Source: Variovorax sp. EL159
GTDB taxonomy: Bacteria > Pseudomonadota > Gammaproteobacteria > Burkholderiales > Burkholderiaceae_C
DNA length: 64,000 bases
Assembly (NCBI RefSeq): GCF_900100965.1
Contig: NZ_FMUJ01000005.1
Coordinates: 372,001 to 436,000 of the forward strand
Direction of reading: 5' to 3'
Position 1 is the stretch's first letter; the number at the start of each line of letters is the position of its first letter. Below are positions 8,518 through 16,946 of the stretch, in pieces. Below the pieces are notes generated by a model. It ran no database searches, had not been told where the DNA came from, and saw only the letters and a list, made by a program, of their open reading frames with translations. The translations under genes and the position numbers were made by a program.

Positions 8518-9455
8518 GCGCTGTCTAGTTCGGCGCGCGACCGTTGCCGCGCCGGCATCGTCATCGCAACCACGCCCGCCACGATGCACGCCAGCCCCAG
8601 CCAGGCGGTGGGTGCCAGCACTTCGCCGAGGAACACCACGCCGATCATCACGCCGATGGGCACGCGCAGGTACGCCTGCGCGGCGGTCGACATCGGCCCC
8701 AGCGTCTTGATGAGCCGGAAGTAGATGGTGAAGGCGAGCGCGGTCGACAACACCGCCAGCGCCAGCACCGCGCCCATCGATGCGGCCGAAGGCGCCAGCG
8801 CCCAGGGCCTGTCGATGGCGATGCTCGCGGGCAGCAGCATCGCGGCGCCGCTCAGCAGCGAGCCGGCGGCCGGCACCATCGGGTCCAGTCCCTTGAACAC
8901 GCGCCCGAACATCGCGGCGCAGCCGTAGCAGACCGCCGCCGCCACCAGCCCGAGTTGCGCCAGCAGCGAATGCCCCAGCCCGTTCAGCGCCTCGACACCG
9001 ACGATCAGGCAGATGCCCGCCAGGCCCGCGCCGACGCCGAACAGCCGGCGCAGCGTGGGCTTTTCCGCGCCACCCATCCCCAGGCCCAGCAGGAAGATGA
9101 AGATCGGCGACGTCGAGTTGAGGATGGTCGCCAGCCCTGCGTCCACGCTGCGTTCGGCCCACGCGATGAGCGTGAACGGCAGCACGCTATTCAGGCACGC
9201 CTGCAGCATGAAGCGGCCCCACATCGCGGGCTCGGTCGGCAGCTTCACGCCGCGGATGCGTAGCACCGCGAGCAGCAGCGTGCCGGCGATCAGCGTGCGC
9301 GCCGCGATCAGCGTGACCGGTGGAATGGTCGCGACGCCGATCTTGATGAAGGTGTACGACGCGCCCCAGCAGGTGGCGAGCACCGCGAGCAGGGCCCATT
9401 CGAAGGCGGGTTGAAAAGAGGCCGGGCCTGGCGTTGCGCGAAGGGGTGTGTGCAT
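8514..9455 (-). CDS. EamA/DMT-family transporter
   Basis: 313 residues, ten predicted transmembrane helices in two EamA repeats; the first includes CWGASYTFIKIGV and the second ends LGEVLAPTAWLGLACIVAGVV. The drug/metabolite superfamily exports amino acids, nucleosides and other metabolites from the inner membrane. The ATG at 9455 opens MHTPLRATP; longer in-frame starts upstream read into poorly conserved sequence. The gene is convergent with the DHA2 pump and the two share the CTAG stop palindrome. Substrate unknown. Confidence 0.85.
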   Translation of the reverse strand: MHTPLRATPGPASFQPAFEWALLAVLATCWGASYTFIKIGVATIPPVTLIAARTLIAGTLLLAVLRIRGVKLPTEPAMWGRFMLQACLNSVLPFTLIAWAERSVDAGLATILNSTSPIFIFLLGLGMGGAEKPTLRRLFGVGAGLAGICLIVGVEALNGLGHSLLAQLGLVAAAVCYGCAAMFGRVFKGLDPMVPAAGSLLSGAAMLLPASIAIDRPWALAPSAASMGAVLALAVLSTALAFTIYFRLIKTLGPMSTAAQAYLRVPIGVMIGVVFLGEVLAPTAWLGLACIVAGVVAMTMPARQRSRAELDSA

Positions 9456-9519
9456 GGTGCACCGATCATCGCGAGGCCATGCGGCCGACACTTCGGCCCG
9501 GAGCGAAGCGTGAATGCAG

Positions 9520-10305
9520 TCAGTGGCCGTGCGAGTGATCGTGTGCGCGCAGGCCGTTGGCGCCGCCATTCAGCAGGCTCGCCAGGTCCACCTCCTGCTC
9601 GGCCGCCGCACCGGCGATCACGCGCTGTTCCAGTTCGTCGAGGTGCTCCAGCGCCACCGCGAGCGCGGCATCGAGCGACTTGCCCATCAGCGCTTCGATG
9701 ATCTGCTCATGCTCGCGCGGCGCGCAGCTCGCGGCCTCGGCCGAGTCGTAGAGCGCCTTGTACAGCTCGGTGTTCGAGATCAGCCGCTGGATGTACGAGA
9801 GCAGTTCGTCGCTGCCCGCCATCTGCGCCAGCAGCAGATGAAAGTCGCCGGCCAGCCGTATCGCGTCTTCGCGTCGCCCTTCCTTGAAGGCCTTCTGCTC
9901 GGCTTGCACATGCTTGCGCAGCGTCGCGACCTGGTCGCGCGCGAGCTGGCCGAACAGCGTGGTGATCAGGCCCGCCTCCACGATGCGGCGCGCGCGGTAG
10001 ATGCCGCGCATGTCGTCGATCGACGGGTTCGGCACGAAGGCGCCGCGGTTGTGCTCCAGCACCAGCCGCTTTTCGGAACCCAGGCGCGCCAGCACCTTGC
10101 GCACCGCGCCGCGCGTGCAGCCCAGCGCCTCGGCCAGCGCGCGCTCGCGCAGCGGCGTGCCGGGGCGCAGCTTGCCGCTCAGCAGCGCCTTCGACACCGC
10201 CGCGTAGACGCGCTCGTCGACGTTGGCGTCGTCTTCTGCTTCGACGTTCGCATCGGGCTTGGCGGCAGGGGCTGTGGCGGGGGAGCGGCGGGTGGCGGAG
10301 GGCAT
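9520..10305 (-). CDS. GntR-family transcriptional regulator, FadR (FCD) subgroup
   Basis: 261 residues. After an Ala-rich N-terminus, a winged helix (about residues 30–98) has the GntR pattern GKLRPGTPLRERALAEALGCTRGAVRKVLARL. An all-helical FCD effector domain follows, with metal-ligand-like histidines in AGDFHLLL and APREHEQII. The C-terminus ends in a His-rich DHSHGH. It is transcribed away from the DUF3311–symporter–deaminase operon. Between them lie two copies of TGGTTAACCAAAATA, the kind of site FadR-group proteins bind (TGGT..ACCA). I infer it is the local repressor, induced by the operon's substrate. Confidence 0.88.
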   Translation of the reverse strand: MPSATRRSPATAPAAKPDANVEAEDDANVDERVYAAVSKALLSGKLRPGTPLRERALAEALGCTRGAVRKVLARLGSEKRLVLEHNRGAFVPNPSIDDMRGIYRARRIVEAGLITTLFGQLARDQVATLRKHVQAEQKAFKEGRREDAIRLAGDFHLLLAQMAGSDELLSYIQRLISNTELYKALYDSAEAASCAPREHEQIIEALMGKSLDAALAVALEHLDELEQRVIAGAAAEQEVDLASLLNGGANGLRAHDHSHGH

Positions 10306-10437
10306 GGGCAGGCGGGGCGAACAGGGCGTTGGGGCGCTTTCGGGCCGTGGGGCGTCCGGATTATTGCCTGCGGCCCGTCGCCTAAGGGAAAGCCCCCGGA
10401 TTGACGCGGCCCGCCCGGCTCCGTACCATTCGCGCCG

Positions 10438-10477
10438 TTTGGTTAACCAAAATAAATGTATATGGTTAACCAAAATA
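10438..10477. promoter_or_regulatory. Twin palindromic operator, likely GntR binding sites
   Basis: Two identical 15-base copies of TGGTTAACCAAAATA start at 10440 and 10463, 23 bases apart. The first sits in a perfect 14-base palindrome TTTGGTTAACCAAA (10438–10451), and the second has the ten-base core TGGTTAACCA (10463–10472). The core fits the TGGT..ACCA half-sites of FadR-type GntR regulators. The sites lie between the GntR start (10305) and the DUF3311 start (10528), well placed to control both. The local A+T richness contrasts with the flanks. Confidence 0.75.
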
Positions 10478-10527
10478 GAGCGAATTTCAAACATGAATTT
10501 CAAACCAACCCCCAATCGAGGCTCCCG

Positions 10528-10740
10528 ATGAAATCCGTCAAATGGCTGGCCGCATTGCCGGTCGCCGCCTTCTTCAGCGGCGGGTGGCTCTCGGCCATCG
10601 CGCCCACCTTCGTGCTCGGCATGCCCTTCCTGATGGTGTGGAACGTCAGCTGGCTGGTGCTGACCTCGCTGATCATGGTGCTCATCGACCGCGCCGAAGG
10701 CGACCTCGATGCCCCCACCGCCACCGGAGACGCGCGATGA
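10528..10740 (+). CDS. DUF3311-like small membrane protein
   Basis: 70 residues with two hydrophobic segments (about 5–25 and 29–50, including GMPFLMVWNVSWLVLTSLIM), then an acidic tail. Small DUF3311 proteins commonly precede sodium:solute symporters and are thought to be an accessory subunit, comparable to the YhdT/PanF pairing. Its stop overlaps the symporter start (ATGA), supporting a two-part transporter. The ATG at 10528 places translation after the operator; an earlier ATG at 10456 would begin inside the operator and is unlikely. Confidence 0.75.
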   Translation: MKSVKWLAALPVAAFFSGGWLSAIAPTFVLGMPFLMVWNVSWLVLTSLIMVLIDRAEGDLDAPTATGDAR

Positions 10741-12212
10741 ACGCCGCACTGGGCGTGATCGCGCTCTTCGTCGTCGGCGCGTTGGGCCTGGCGGTGCTCG
10801 CGCGCCGCGGCCGCACCATGAGCCTGGAGCAATGGGCGCTGGGCGGGCGCGGGCTGGGCGCCATCATGGTGTTCCTGCTGATGGCGGGCGAGTCGTTCTC
10901 CACCTTCACCTTTTTGGGCGCGAGCGGCTGGTCGTACAGCAAGGGCTCGCCGGCCTTCTACATCCTGGCCTACGGCGGGCTGGCCTACCTCATGGCCTTC
11001 TGGATGCTGCCGGCCATCTGGCGCTACGCCACTGCGCACAAGCTGGTGTCGTTCTCGGACTTCTTCGCGCACAAGTACAACAGCCGGCCGCTCGGCGTGC
11101 TGGTGTCGATCGTCGCGCTCATGGGCATGGTGGCGCTGCTCACCATCCAGCTGCGCGGGCTCGGCATCATCGTGTCGGAGGCCTCGTACGGCTCCATCGC
11201 GCCGCAGGTGGCGATCTGGATCGGCACCGTCGTCATGGTGTCGTACATCCTGTTCTCGGGCATCCACGGCTCGGCCAGCATCGCCATCGTGAAGGACGTG
11301 CTGATCCTGGCGCTCGCGGTGTTCCTCGGCATCTACCTGCCCTGGCACTACTACGGCGGCGTTGCGCCGATGTTCACGGCCATCCATGCGGCCAACCCCA
11401 CCTTCTTCGATTTTCCGAAGGAAGGGCTCAACCTCACCTGGTACAACTCGACGATCCTGCTCACCGCGCTGGGCTACTACCTGTACCCGTTCAACCTGAC
11501 GTCGGTGTATGCGGCCAAGAGCGCCAGCGCCGTGCGGCGCAACACGATCCTGATGCCGCTGTACCAGGTGGTCATCGCCTTCCTGTTCCTGGTCGGCTTC
11601 GCGGCCATCCTGCAGGTGCCGGGCCTCAAGGGCGCCGAGGTCGACCTCGCGCTGTTCGGCCTCGTCAAGCACACCTTCGATCCGTGGTTCGTCGGCGTGA
11701 TCGGCGGCACCGGCGTGCTCACCGCGCTGGTGCCGGGCTCGATGATTTTGCTGACCGCTTCGACGGTGATCGGCAAGAACGTCTACAAGGAAGGCTTTGC
11801 CCACAACGCGACCGACAAGCAGGTGTCGCGCGTGGCGCGCGGCGTGCTGCCGGTGTTTGCGCTGGTGGCGGTGTACTTCGTGCTGCGCGGCGGCGCGACC
11901 ATCGTGTCGGTGGCCATCTTCGCGTCGAGCCTGCTCACGCAACTGCTGCCTTCGCTGCTGTTCAGCCTCATGAAGAAGCCCTTCGGCAACAAGCATTCGG
12001 CCTTCGCGGGCATCCTGGCGGGCGGCGCGGTGCTGGCCTTCATGATGACCACCAGCTCCAACCTGGGCACGCTGTTCCCGGCCGCGCCGGTGGTCTTCAA
12101 GTCGCTCAACATCGGGCTCGTGGCGCTGGCGACCAATGCGCTGGTGTTCGTGATCGTGGCGCTGTTCACGCGGCGTACCGTGTCGCACACCACCGCGGCA
12201 CAACCGGCCTGA
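10737..12212 (+). CDS. Sodium:solute symporter (SSS family)
   Basis: 491 residues with about thirteen transmembrane helices. Conserved SSS features include the early LEQWALGGRGLGAIMVFLLMAGE region and the central KDVLILALAVFLGIYLPW. The family imports pantothenate, proline, nucleobases, allantoin and similar solutes with sodium. Together with the overlapping DUF3311 gene upstream and the deaminase genes downstream, I infer uptake of an N-heterocyclic compound degraded by the same operon. There are 28 bases to the amidohydrolase. Substrate not established. Confidence 0.87.
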   Translation: MNAALGVIALFVVGALGLAVLARRGRTMSLEQWALGGRGLGAIMVFLLMAGESFSTFTFLGASGWSYSKGSPAFYILAYGGLAYLMAFWMLPAIWRYATAHKLVSFSDFFAHKYNSRPLGVLVSIVALMGMVALLTIQLRGLGIIVSEASYGSIAPQVAIWIGTVVMVSYILFSGIHGSASIAIVKDVLILALAVFLGIYLPWHYYGGVAPMFTAIHAANPTFFDFPKEGLNLTWYNSTILLTALGYYLYPFNLTSVYAAKSASAVRRNTILMPLYQVVIAFLFLVGFAAILQVPGLKGAEVDLALFGLVKHTFDPWFVGVIGGTGVLTALVPGSMILLTASTVIGKNVYKEGFAHNATDKQVSRVARGVLPVFALVAVYFVLRGGATIVSVAIFASSLLTQLLPSLLFSLMKKPFGNKHSAFAGILAGGAVLAFMMTTSSNLGTLFPAAPVVFKSLNIGLVALATNALVFVIVALFTRRTVSHTTAAQPA

Positions 12213-12240
12213 TGCCCTTCAACGAACGGACTCTTTCTTC

Positions 12241-13443
12241 ATGCCTTCGCTCCTGATTCGCAACGTGCGCCCCCTGGGCGCTTCCCCGGTCGACGTGCTT
12301 GTGCAAGACGGGCGCATCGCGGCCATCGGTGCCGCACTGCCTGCGCCCACCGATGCCGCCGTGGAAGACGGCGCCGGCGCCTTGCTGCTGCCCGGCCTGG
12401 TCGAAGGCCACACGCATCTCGACAAGACGATGTGGGGCATGGACTGGTATCGCAACGAAGTCGGCGTGAACCTCATCGACAAGATCGAGAACGAACGCGC
12501 CTTCCGCCATGCGAGCGGGCACGACGCCGCCGCGCAATCGCTGGTGCTGGCCAAGGCCTTTCTTGCGCTCGGCACCACGCGGCTGCGTACGCATGTCGAC
12601 GTCGACACGCAAGCCGGCCTGCGCCACCTCGAAGGCACCCTGCGCACGCGCGAGACGCTGCGCGATGTGCAGCAGATCCAGATCGTCGCGTTCCCGCAGT
12701 CGGGCCTGCTCACGCGGCCGGGCACCTTCGAGCTGCTCGACCAGGCCATGGCGCAGGGCGCCGACGTGCTGGGCGGGCTCGACCCCTGCGCCATCGACGG
12801 CGACCCGGTGCGCTCGCTCGACATGCTGTTCGCCATCGCCGGCAAGCACCGCTGCCCCGTCGACATTCACCTGCACGAGCCCGGCGCCATGGGCGCGTTC
12901 TCGCTCGACCTGATCCTGCAGCGCACCGAGGCGCTGGGCATGCACGGCCAGGTGGCCATCAGCCACGGCTTCTGCCTGGGCGACGTGAGCGAACGCGAGC
13001 GCGAAGTGCTGCTCGCGCGCATGGCCAAGCTCGGCGTGGTGCTCATCACCAGCGCGCCGCCTTCGCGCACGGTGCCGCCGCTCATGGCCTGTCGGCAGGC
13101 GGGCGTGACCGTGCTCGGCGGCAACGACGGCATCCGCGATACGTGGTCGCCGTACGGCAACCCCGACATGCTCGAGCGCGCCATGATCATCGGCATGCGC
13201 TACAACCTGCGCCGCGACGACGAGATCGAAGTGGCGCTCGACACCGTCACGCACGCCGGCGCGCGCGGCTGCGGCTTCGAGGCCTACGGGCTCGAAGTCG
13301 GCTGTCGGGCCGACCTCGTGCTGGTCGATGCGCAGACGCCCGCGCAGGCCGTGGTCTCGCGGCCCCTGCGGCAACTGGTGGTGGCGGGCGGCCGCATCGT
13401 GGCGCGCCAGGGCGTGCTGCAGGCCGACGTGGCCGCCTTGTGA
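12241..13443 (+). CDS. Amidohydrolase of the cytosine deaminase / AtzC group
   Basis: 400 residues. The metal site is HTHLDK (His57, His59). The group's other landmarks are RTHVDVDTQAGL, VAFPQSG, GGLDP, DIHLHE, SHGFC, the S-PP-R-PPLM block and GGNDGIRDTWSPYG (the metal-binding Asp). This order matches cytosine deaminase (CodA) and N-isopropylammelide hydrolase (AtzC). The expected reaction is hydrolytic removal of an amino or alkylamino group from a pyrimidine- or triazine-like ring in the cytosol. Its stop overlaps the next gene (GTGA). The exact substrate is open. Confidence 0.83.
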   Translation: MPSLLIRNVRPLGASPVDVLVQDGRIAAIGAALPAPTDAAVEDGAGALLLPGLVEGHTHLDKTMWGMDWYRNEVGVNLIDKIENERAFRHASGHDAAAQSLVLAKAFLALGTTRLRTHVDVDTQAGLRHLEGTLRTRETLRDVQQIQIVAFPQSGLLTRPGTFELLDQAMAQGADVLGGLDPCAIDGDPVRSLDMLFAIAGKHRCPVDIHLHEPGAMGAFSLDLILQRTEALGMHGQVAISHGFCLGDVSEREREVLLARMAKLGVVLITSAPPSRTVPPLMACRQAGVTVLGGNDGIRDTWSPYGNPDMLERAMIIGMRYNLRRDDEIEVALDTVTHAGARGCGFEAYGLEVGCRADLVLVDAQTPAQAVVSRPLRQLVVAGGRIVARQGVLQADVAAL

Positions 13444-14747
13444 CGACAGTGCGCAGCCGCCATCAAGGCGGCGCGGCCTTTGCTTTCGTGATCGTGCTGG
13501 TCGCGCTGAACCTGCGCGCCTTTCTCACGTCGAGCAGCCCCTTGCTCGAACCCATCCGGCTGGCGACGGGCATCGGCTTTCATGCGGTCGCGCTGCTCAC
13601 CGTGCTGCCGATGTTCGCGATGGGCGCGATGTCCTTGTTCGGCGCGGCCGTGGGGCAGCGCATCGGCGCGCGCGGTGGCATCGCGCTCGGCCTCGGCGCC
13701 ATCGCCTTCGCCTGTGCGAGCCGCTACGTGGCGGGCGGCGCGGCGGCCCTGCTGTGGAGCGCGGCGCTCGCGGGCGCCGGCGTCGGGCTCGTGCAGGCGT
13801 TGATGCCGGGCGTGGTCAAGCAGGCGTACCCGGCACGCATCGGCGTGATGACGGGGCTGTACTCGGCTGCCATCATGGGCGGCGGCGGGCTGGGTGCCAT
13901 GGCCAGCCCGTGGGTCGCGCATGTGCTCGGCGGCGCGCAGGCCGACTGGCATGCGGGGCTGGCGATGTGGGCCGTGCTGGCCACGGTGGCGCTGCTGTCG
14001 TGGCTGGGCATGCGGCGCGTGGTGCCGGGCATGGCAACGACAACTTCGACAACGGCGACGCCACGCCAGAACCTCTCGTGGCAGCGCTGCTTCCGCAGCC
14101 CGCGCGCATGGCTGCTCGCCCTGTGCTTCGGCCTCATCAATGGCGGCTACACCAGCCTCGTCGCATGGCTGCCGCACTTCTACGCACAACGCGGATGGAC
14201 CGCGCAAGAGGGCGGCTCGGTGCTCGCGCTGATGACGGCGGCGCAGGTCGTCGCCGCGCTCGCCATGCCCGCGCTGGCGCGCAGCCGCGGGCGCGACCTG
14301 CGGCCCTGGCTCGTGCTCACGCTGGTGGCGCAGCTCGCGGGCTTCGTGGTGCTGATGCTCGACTTGCCCGTGCCGGCGGCGGGCGTGGCGGTCACGCTCG
14401 GCTTCGGCCTCGGTGGCGCCTTCGCGCTGTGCATGGTGCTGGCGCTCGACCACCTGCCCGACCCGGCGCAGGCCGGCGCGCTGGCGGGCTTCATGCAGGG
14501 CGTGGGCTTCATGATCGCGGCGCTCGCGCCCTTCGTCACCGGCTGGGTGCGCGAGCAGACCGGCGGCTTTACCCATGCATGGGCGTATCTCGCGGCCGTG
14601 GTTGTTGTGTTGCTGCCGCTGATGCTGCGCTTCGATCCACGGCGCTACGCGGCGGCCACAGCCGGGCTGTTCGACTCGCAGCCTGCATCGTCCGCAGTTG
14701 CCGCCACCGCCGTGCGCCCCGTGCTCGACAACGCAAGAAAGGTCTGA
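13440..14747 (+). CDS. MFS transporter, cyanate permease (CynX/NimT)-like
   Basis: 435 residues and twelve hydrophobic segments. NLRAFLTSSSPLLEPI in helix 1 matches the CynX/NimT pattern. Its GTG start overlaps the amidohydrolase stop by four bases; no other nearby start fits as well. Members carry cyanate, 2-nitroimidazole or similar small polar compounds. This is the second carrier in one operon, so it may import a different substrate or export a deamination product. The gap to the deaminase gene is four bases. Confidence 0.83.
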   Translation: MTTVRSRHQGGAAFAFVIVLVALNLRAFLTSSSPLLEPIRLATGIGFHAVALLTVLPMFAMGAMSLFGAAVGQRIGARGGIALGLGAIAFACASRYVAGGAAALLWSAALAGAGVGLVQALMPGVVKQAYPARIGVMTGLYSAAIMGGGGLGAMASPWVAHVLGGAQADWHAGLAMWAVLATVALLSWLGMRRVVPGMATTTSTTATPRQNLSWQRCFRSPRAWLLALCFGLINGGYTSLVAWLPHFYAQRGWTAQEGGSVLALMTAAQVVAALAMPALARSRGRDLRPWLVLTLVAQLAGFVVLMLDLPVPAAGVAVTLGFGLGGAFALCMVLALDHLPDPAQAGALAGFMQGVGFMIAALAPFVTGWVREQTGGFTHAWAYLAAVVVVLLPLMLRFDPRRYAAATAGLFDSQPASSAVAATAVRPVLDNARKV

Positions 14748-14751
14748 CCCC

Positions 14752-15246
14752 ATGTACCAACAGGAATTCATGCAACGCGCGCTCGCGCTGTCCGCCCGGG
14801 CGCTGCAGGTGCACGGCACCGAGCCCTTCGGCGCCGTCGTCGTGAAAGACGGCGCGATCGTCGGCGAAGGCTTCAACCATTCGGTGGCGCACCACGACCC
14901 CACCTCGCACGGCGAGGTCGAGGCCATTCGCGATGCCTGCCGCAAGCTCGGCACCGTCGACCTGTCGGGCTGCGAGCTATACACCTCGTGCGAGCCCTGC
15001 GCCATGTGCGTGGCCGCCATGCACATCGCGGGCATCGGCAAGCTCTACTACGCGGCCACGCTCGCGCAATCGGGCAAGGCGTTCGAGGGTGTGAGCGTCG
15101 CGGCGCGGCATCCGATCGATGTCGAGGCGCTGCGGATCGAAGCGGGCGCGACGCTCGAAAAACGCAAGCAGCCCGCAGAACAGAAGCTCGACCGCGAGGC
15201 CGTGCAGATTCTTTCGGACTGGGCCGCGCCACGCCGGGCCGCGTAA
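14752..15246 (+). CDS. Nucleoside/guanine-type deaminase (CDA superfamily)
   Basis: 164 residues. The zinc and proton-relay residues are all present: HGE (His53, Glu55) and PCAMC (Cys83, Cys86). The sequence resembles guanine deaminases and TadA/CodA-like small deaminases (EPFGAVVVKDG, LYTSCEPC). It would hydrolytically deaminate a purine, pyrimidine or related base. As the last gene of the GntR-flanked operon, it gives the cluster two separate deaminating enzymes of unrelated folds, which suggests two successive deaminations. Confidence 0.87.
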   Translation: MYQQEFMQRALALSARALQVHGTEPFGAVVVKDGAIVGEGFNHSVAHHDPTSHGEVEAIRDACRKLGTVDLSGCELYTSCEPCAMCVAAMHIAGIGKLYYAATLAQSGKAFEGVSVAARHPIDVEALRIEAGATLEKRKQPAEQKLDREAVQILSDWAAPRRAA

Positions 15247-15357
15247 GAAGTCAATTACGTCGGTGTCTTGAGCGCCTTCCTGCCGCCACGGCAGGTGACG
15301 AGCCTGCCGGCGTGGTTGCCGCATTCGTCGGCCGTGTCACCAAGCGATGCGTGCTGC

Positions 15358-15801
15358 CTACCTCGGATTGCAGAAAGACTGGATGTCGTTCTGCGCGACT
15401 TCCCGGTCGTAGGTGTCGGTCGGCTTGCCGTTGCGGTGCCGCACGGCGCCGCTGAGAACATCGCGGGCGAGTGCGCATCGCGACGCATCCGTGCCGTGGT
15501 CCCTGCCGTCGGAAAGTGCCCTGGGTGGCCTGTCGGTTGACGGCGGTTGCGGCCGGGTCGCCTGCGGCCGCGTGTTGCGCCAAAGCTCGGTGGAGGGCGG
15601 CGATGCCGGTGGCGCATCCGGCGGCGGAGGCTCCTTCAGCTCCACCGTTCGGGCATCTCCCGCGTCGGCCTTGCGCTGCGAGTAGTGCGTCTGGCCGTTG
15701 GCGTCGACCCACTTGTAGATGTCCGCGTGGCCCATCGATGGAAAAAGCGCGGCCGCAAGCATGCTGCCGAACACCTGCCAACCGGAATTTGAACGTTGCA
15801 T
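15358..15801 (-). CDS. DUF4124-domain secreted protein
   Basis: 147 residues. The signal peptide ends about residue 24 (SMGHA then DIYKW). The DUF4124 motif DIYKWVDANGQTHYSQRK is followed by a Pro-rich linker (PPPPDAPPASPPS) and a short C-terminal region with two cysteines. DUF4124 proteins are common periplasmic proteins of unknown role in beta- and gammaproteobacteria. I took the ATG at 15801, which directly precedes the signal peptide. The 111 bases between this gene and the deaminase stop hold no clear gene or terminator. Confidence 0.78.
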   Translation of the reverse strand: MQRSNSGWQVFGSMLAAALFPSMGHADIYKWVDANGQTHYSQRKADAGDARTVELKEPPPPDAPPASPPSTELWRNTRPQATRPQPPSTDRPPRALSDGRDHGTDASRCALARDVLSGAVRHRNGKPTDTYDREVAQNDIQSFCNPR

Positions 15802-15974
15802 GCTTGAAGGCTGTTTGAATATCAACCGCTGCGAGGACGAAGAGGTCCGCCCGGCCGCATCCTGCCACATGCCCGACCGCTCGCACTACACGGCGGCTTG
15901 CCCTTGCAGCAGGCCGAAGAAGGGCCGATGCGGCATACTTCCACCCCCCTCAAACTCGCTAGAAATCCCAAGGA

Positions 15975-16895
15975 ATGGACAAGGAAGTCGACCCCCACGT
16001 GCTCGCTGTGATCGATGAGATGCGACTGTCAGGCCCGCGCCTCACGCCAGTCGAAATCGTCGCCAAGATGGGGGTGTTCGACGCGCGCGACAAACCGTTC
16101 GACCACGCCTGGCTCGCCACCGGCGACAACGTCATCGCCACCATCTGGGCCGAGCACGTGAACCTGGGTGCCGGCCGGCGCTGGTTCTGCCTCGAATCGC
16201 TCGACACGCAGCACCGCGCAGGCGGCGGCACCCGCGCCCCCAACCAGGTCCAGCGCGCCAAAGACCGCTTGGCACTGCTCAAGCGCACCTTCGACGCAGG
16301 TCAGGGCTTTCGCGCCGTGCTGCAGACCAACCGCGTGGCCATCGCCGAACTCGAGATCAACAAGGGCGCCAAGGTGTCCACGCGCGTGCGCGACGACGAC
16401 GAATGGCACGTGGCCACCTGGGAGCCCGAGCAGAAGCTCGCGGTGCTCGTTCGCGGCCCGCGCGGCTGGGTGCCCGACGAGGCGGAAGTGCAGGCCGCCA
16501 AGGCGCGCGGTGGTGTTCCGCAGGCAGAAGAAGAACCGGCCGCCGCGGTGCCTGTGCAGTCTTCGCCCGAAGACGTGCAGGCGGCCGCGATGGACTACGT
16601 GCTGCGCCACTTCCGGGGCTATGGCTACAAGGCCGAAGACCTGACCGGCCAGAACGTCGGCTACGACATCGAGGTGTCGAACGCCAAGGGCGCGACGCTG
16701 CTCAAGATCACCGTGAAGGGCACGTCCAACGCAACGCCCGGCTTTCAGCTCACGAGCGAAGAAAGCGCGTGCTCGGCGCGCGAGCCGCTGTGGCGCCTGC
16801 TGGTGGTCAGCGATGCAGGCGGCCCCACGGCGCAGCACAAGATCTACAAGCCGTCGGAGATGTCCCAGGCGCCTGGCTTCCAGTCGCTGGGGTAA
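15975..16895 (+). CDS. NO VEIN/DUF3883-like protein, nuclease-related C-terminus
   Basis: 306 residues. The N-terminal 150 residues are unrecognised, with an Arg/Lys-rich middle. An acidic linker (165–200) leads to a C-terminal domain resembling DUF3883 (protein NO VEIN), a PD-(D/E)XK nuclease-like fold often found in DNA-modification and defence proteins. The aligned landmarks are GYDIEVSN (Asp231) and ITVKGT (Lys248), followed by FQLTSEE. In typical members the second motif reads IEVKG; here the catalytic Glu is Thr246. It may therefore bind rather than cut nucleic acid. It stands alone, with no methylase or helicase nearby. Confidence 0.62.
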   Translation: MDKEVDPHVLAVIDEMRLSGPRLTPVEIVAKMGVFDARDKPFDHAWLATGDNVIATIWAEHVNLGAGRRWFCLESLDTQHRAGGGTRAPNQVQRAKDRLALLKRTFDAGQGFRAVLQTNRVAIAELEINKGAKVSTRVRDDDEWHVATWEPEQKLAVLVRGPRGWVPDEAEVQAAKARGGVPQAEEEPAAAVPVQSSPEDVQAAAMDYVLRHFRGYGYKAEDLTGQNVGYDIEVSNAKGATLLKITVKGTSNATPGFQLTSEESACSAREPLWRLLVVSDAGGPTAQHKIYKPSEMSQAPGFQSLG

Positions 16896-16946
16896 GTAGA
16901 AGGCAGGTGGGCGGACGGCATTGCCTGCCGGCAATGCCCGTCGGTT

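Noticed and set aside
10456..10527. Earlier ATG for the DUF3311 gene
   Set aside because: It lies within the operator between the two repeats and would add a hydrophilic segment not seen in the family.
15255..15357. Possible second short gene or frameshifted tail after the DUF4124 gene
   Set aside because: The translation (ending GGRKALKTPT) has two cysteines like the family, but there is no start codon in frame and no proof of a frameshift.
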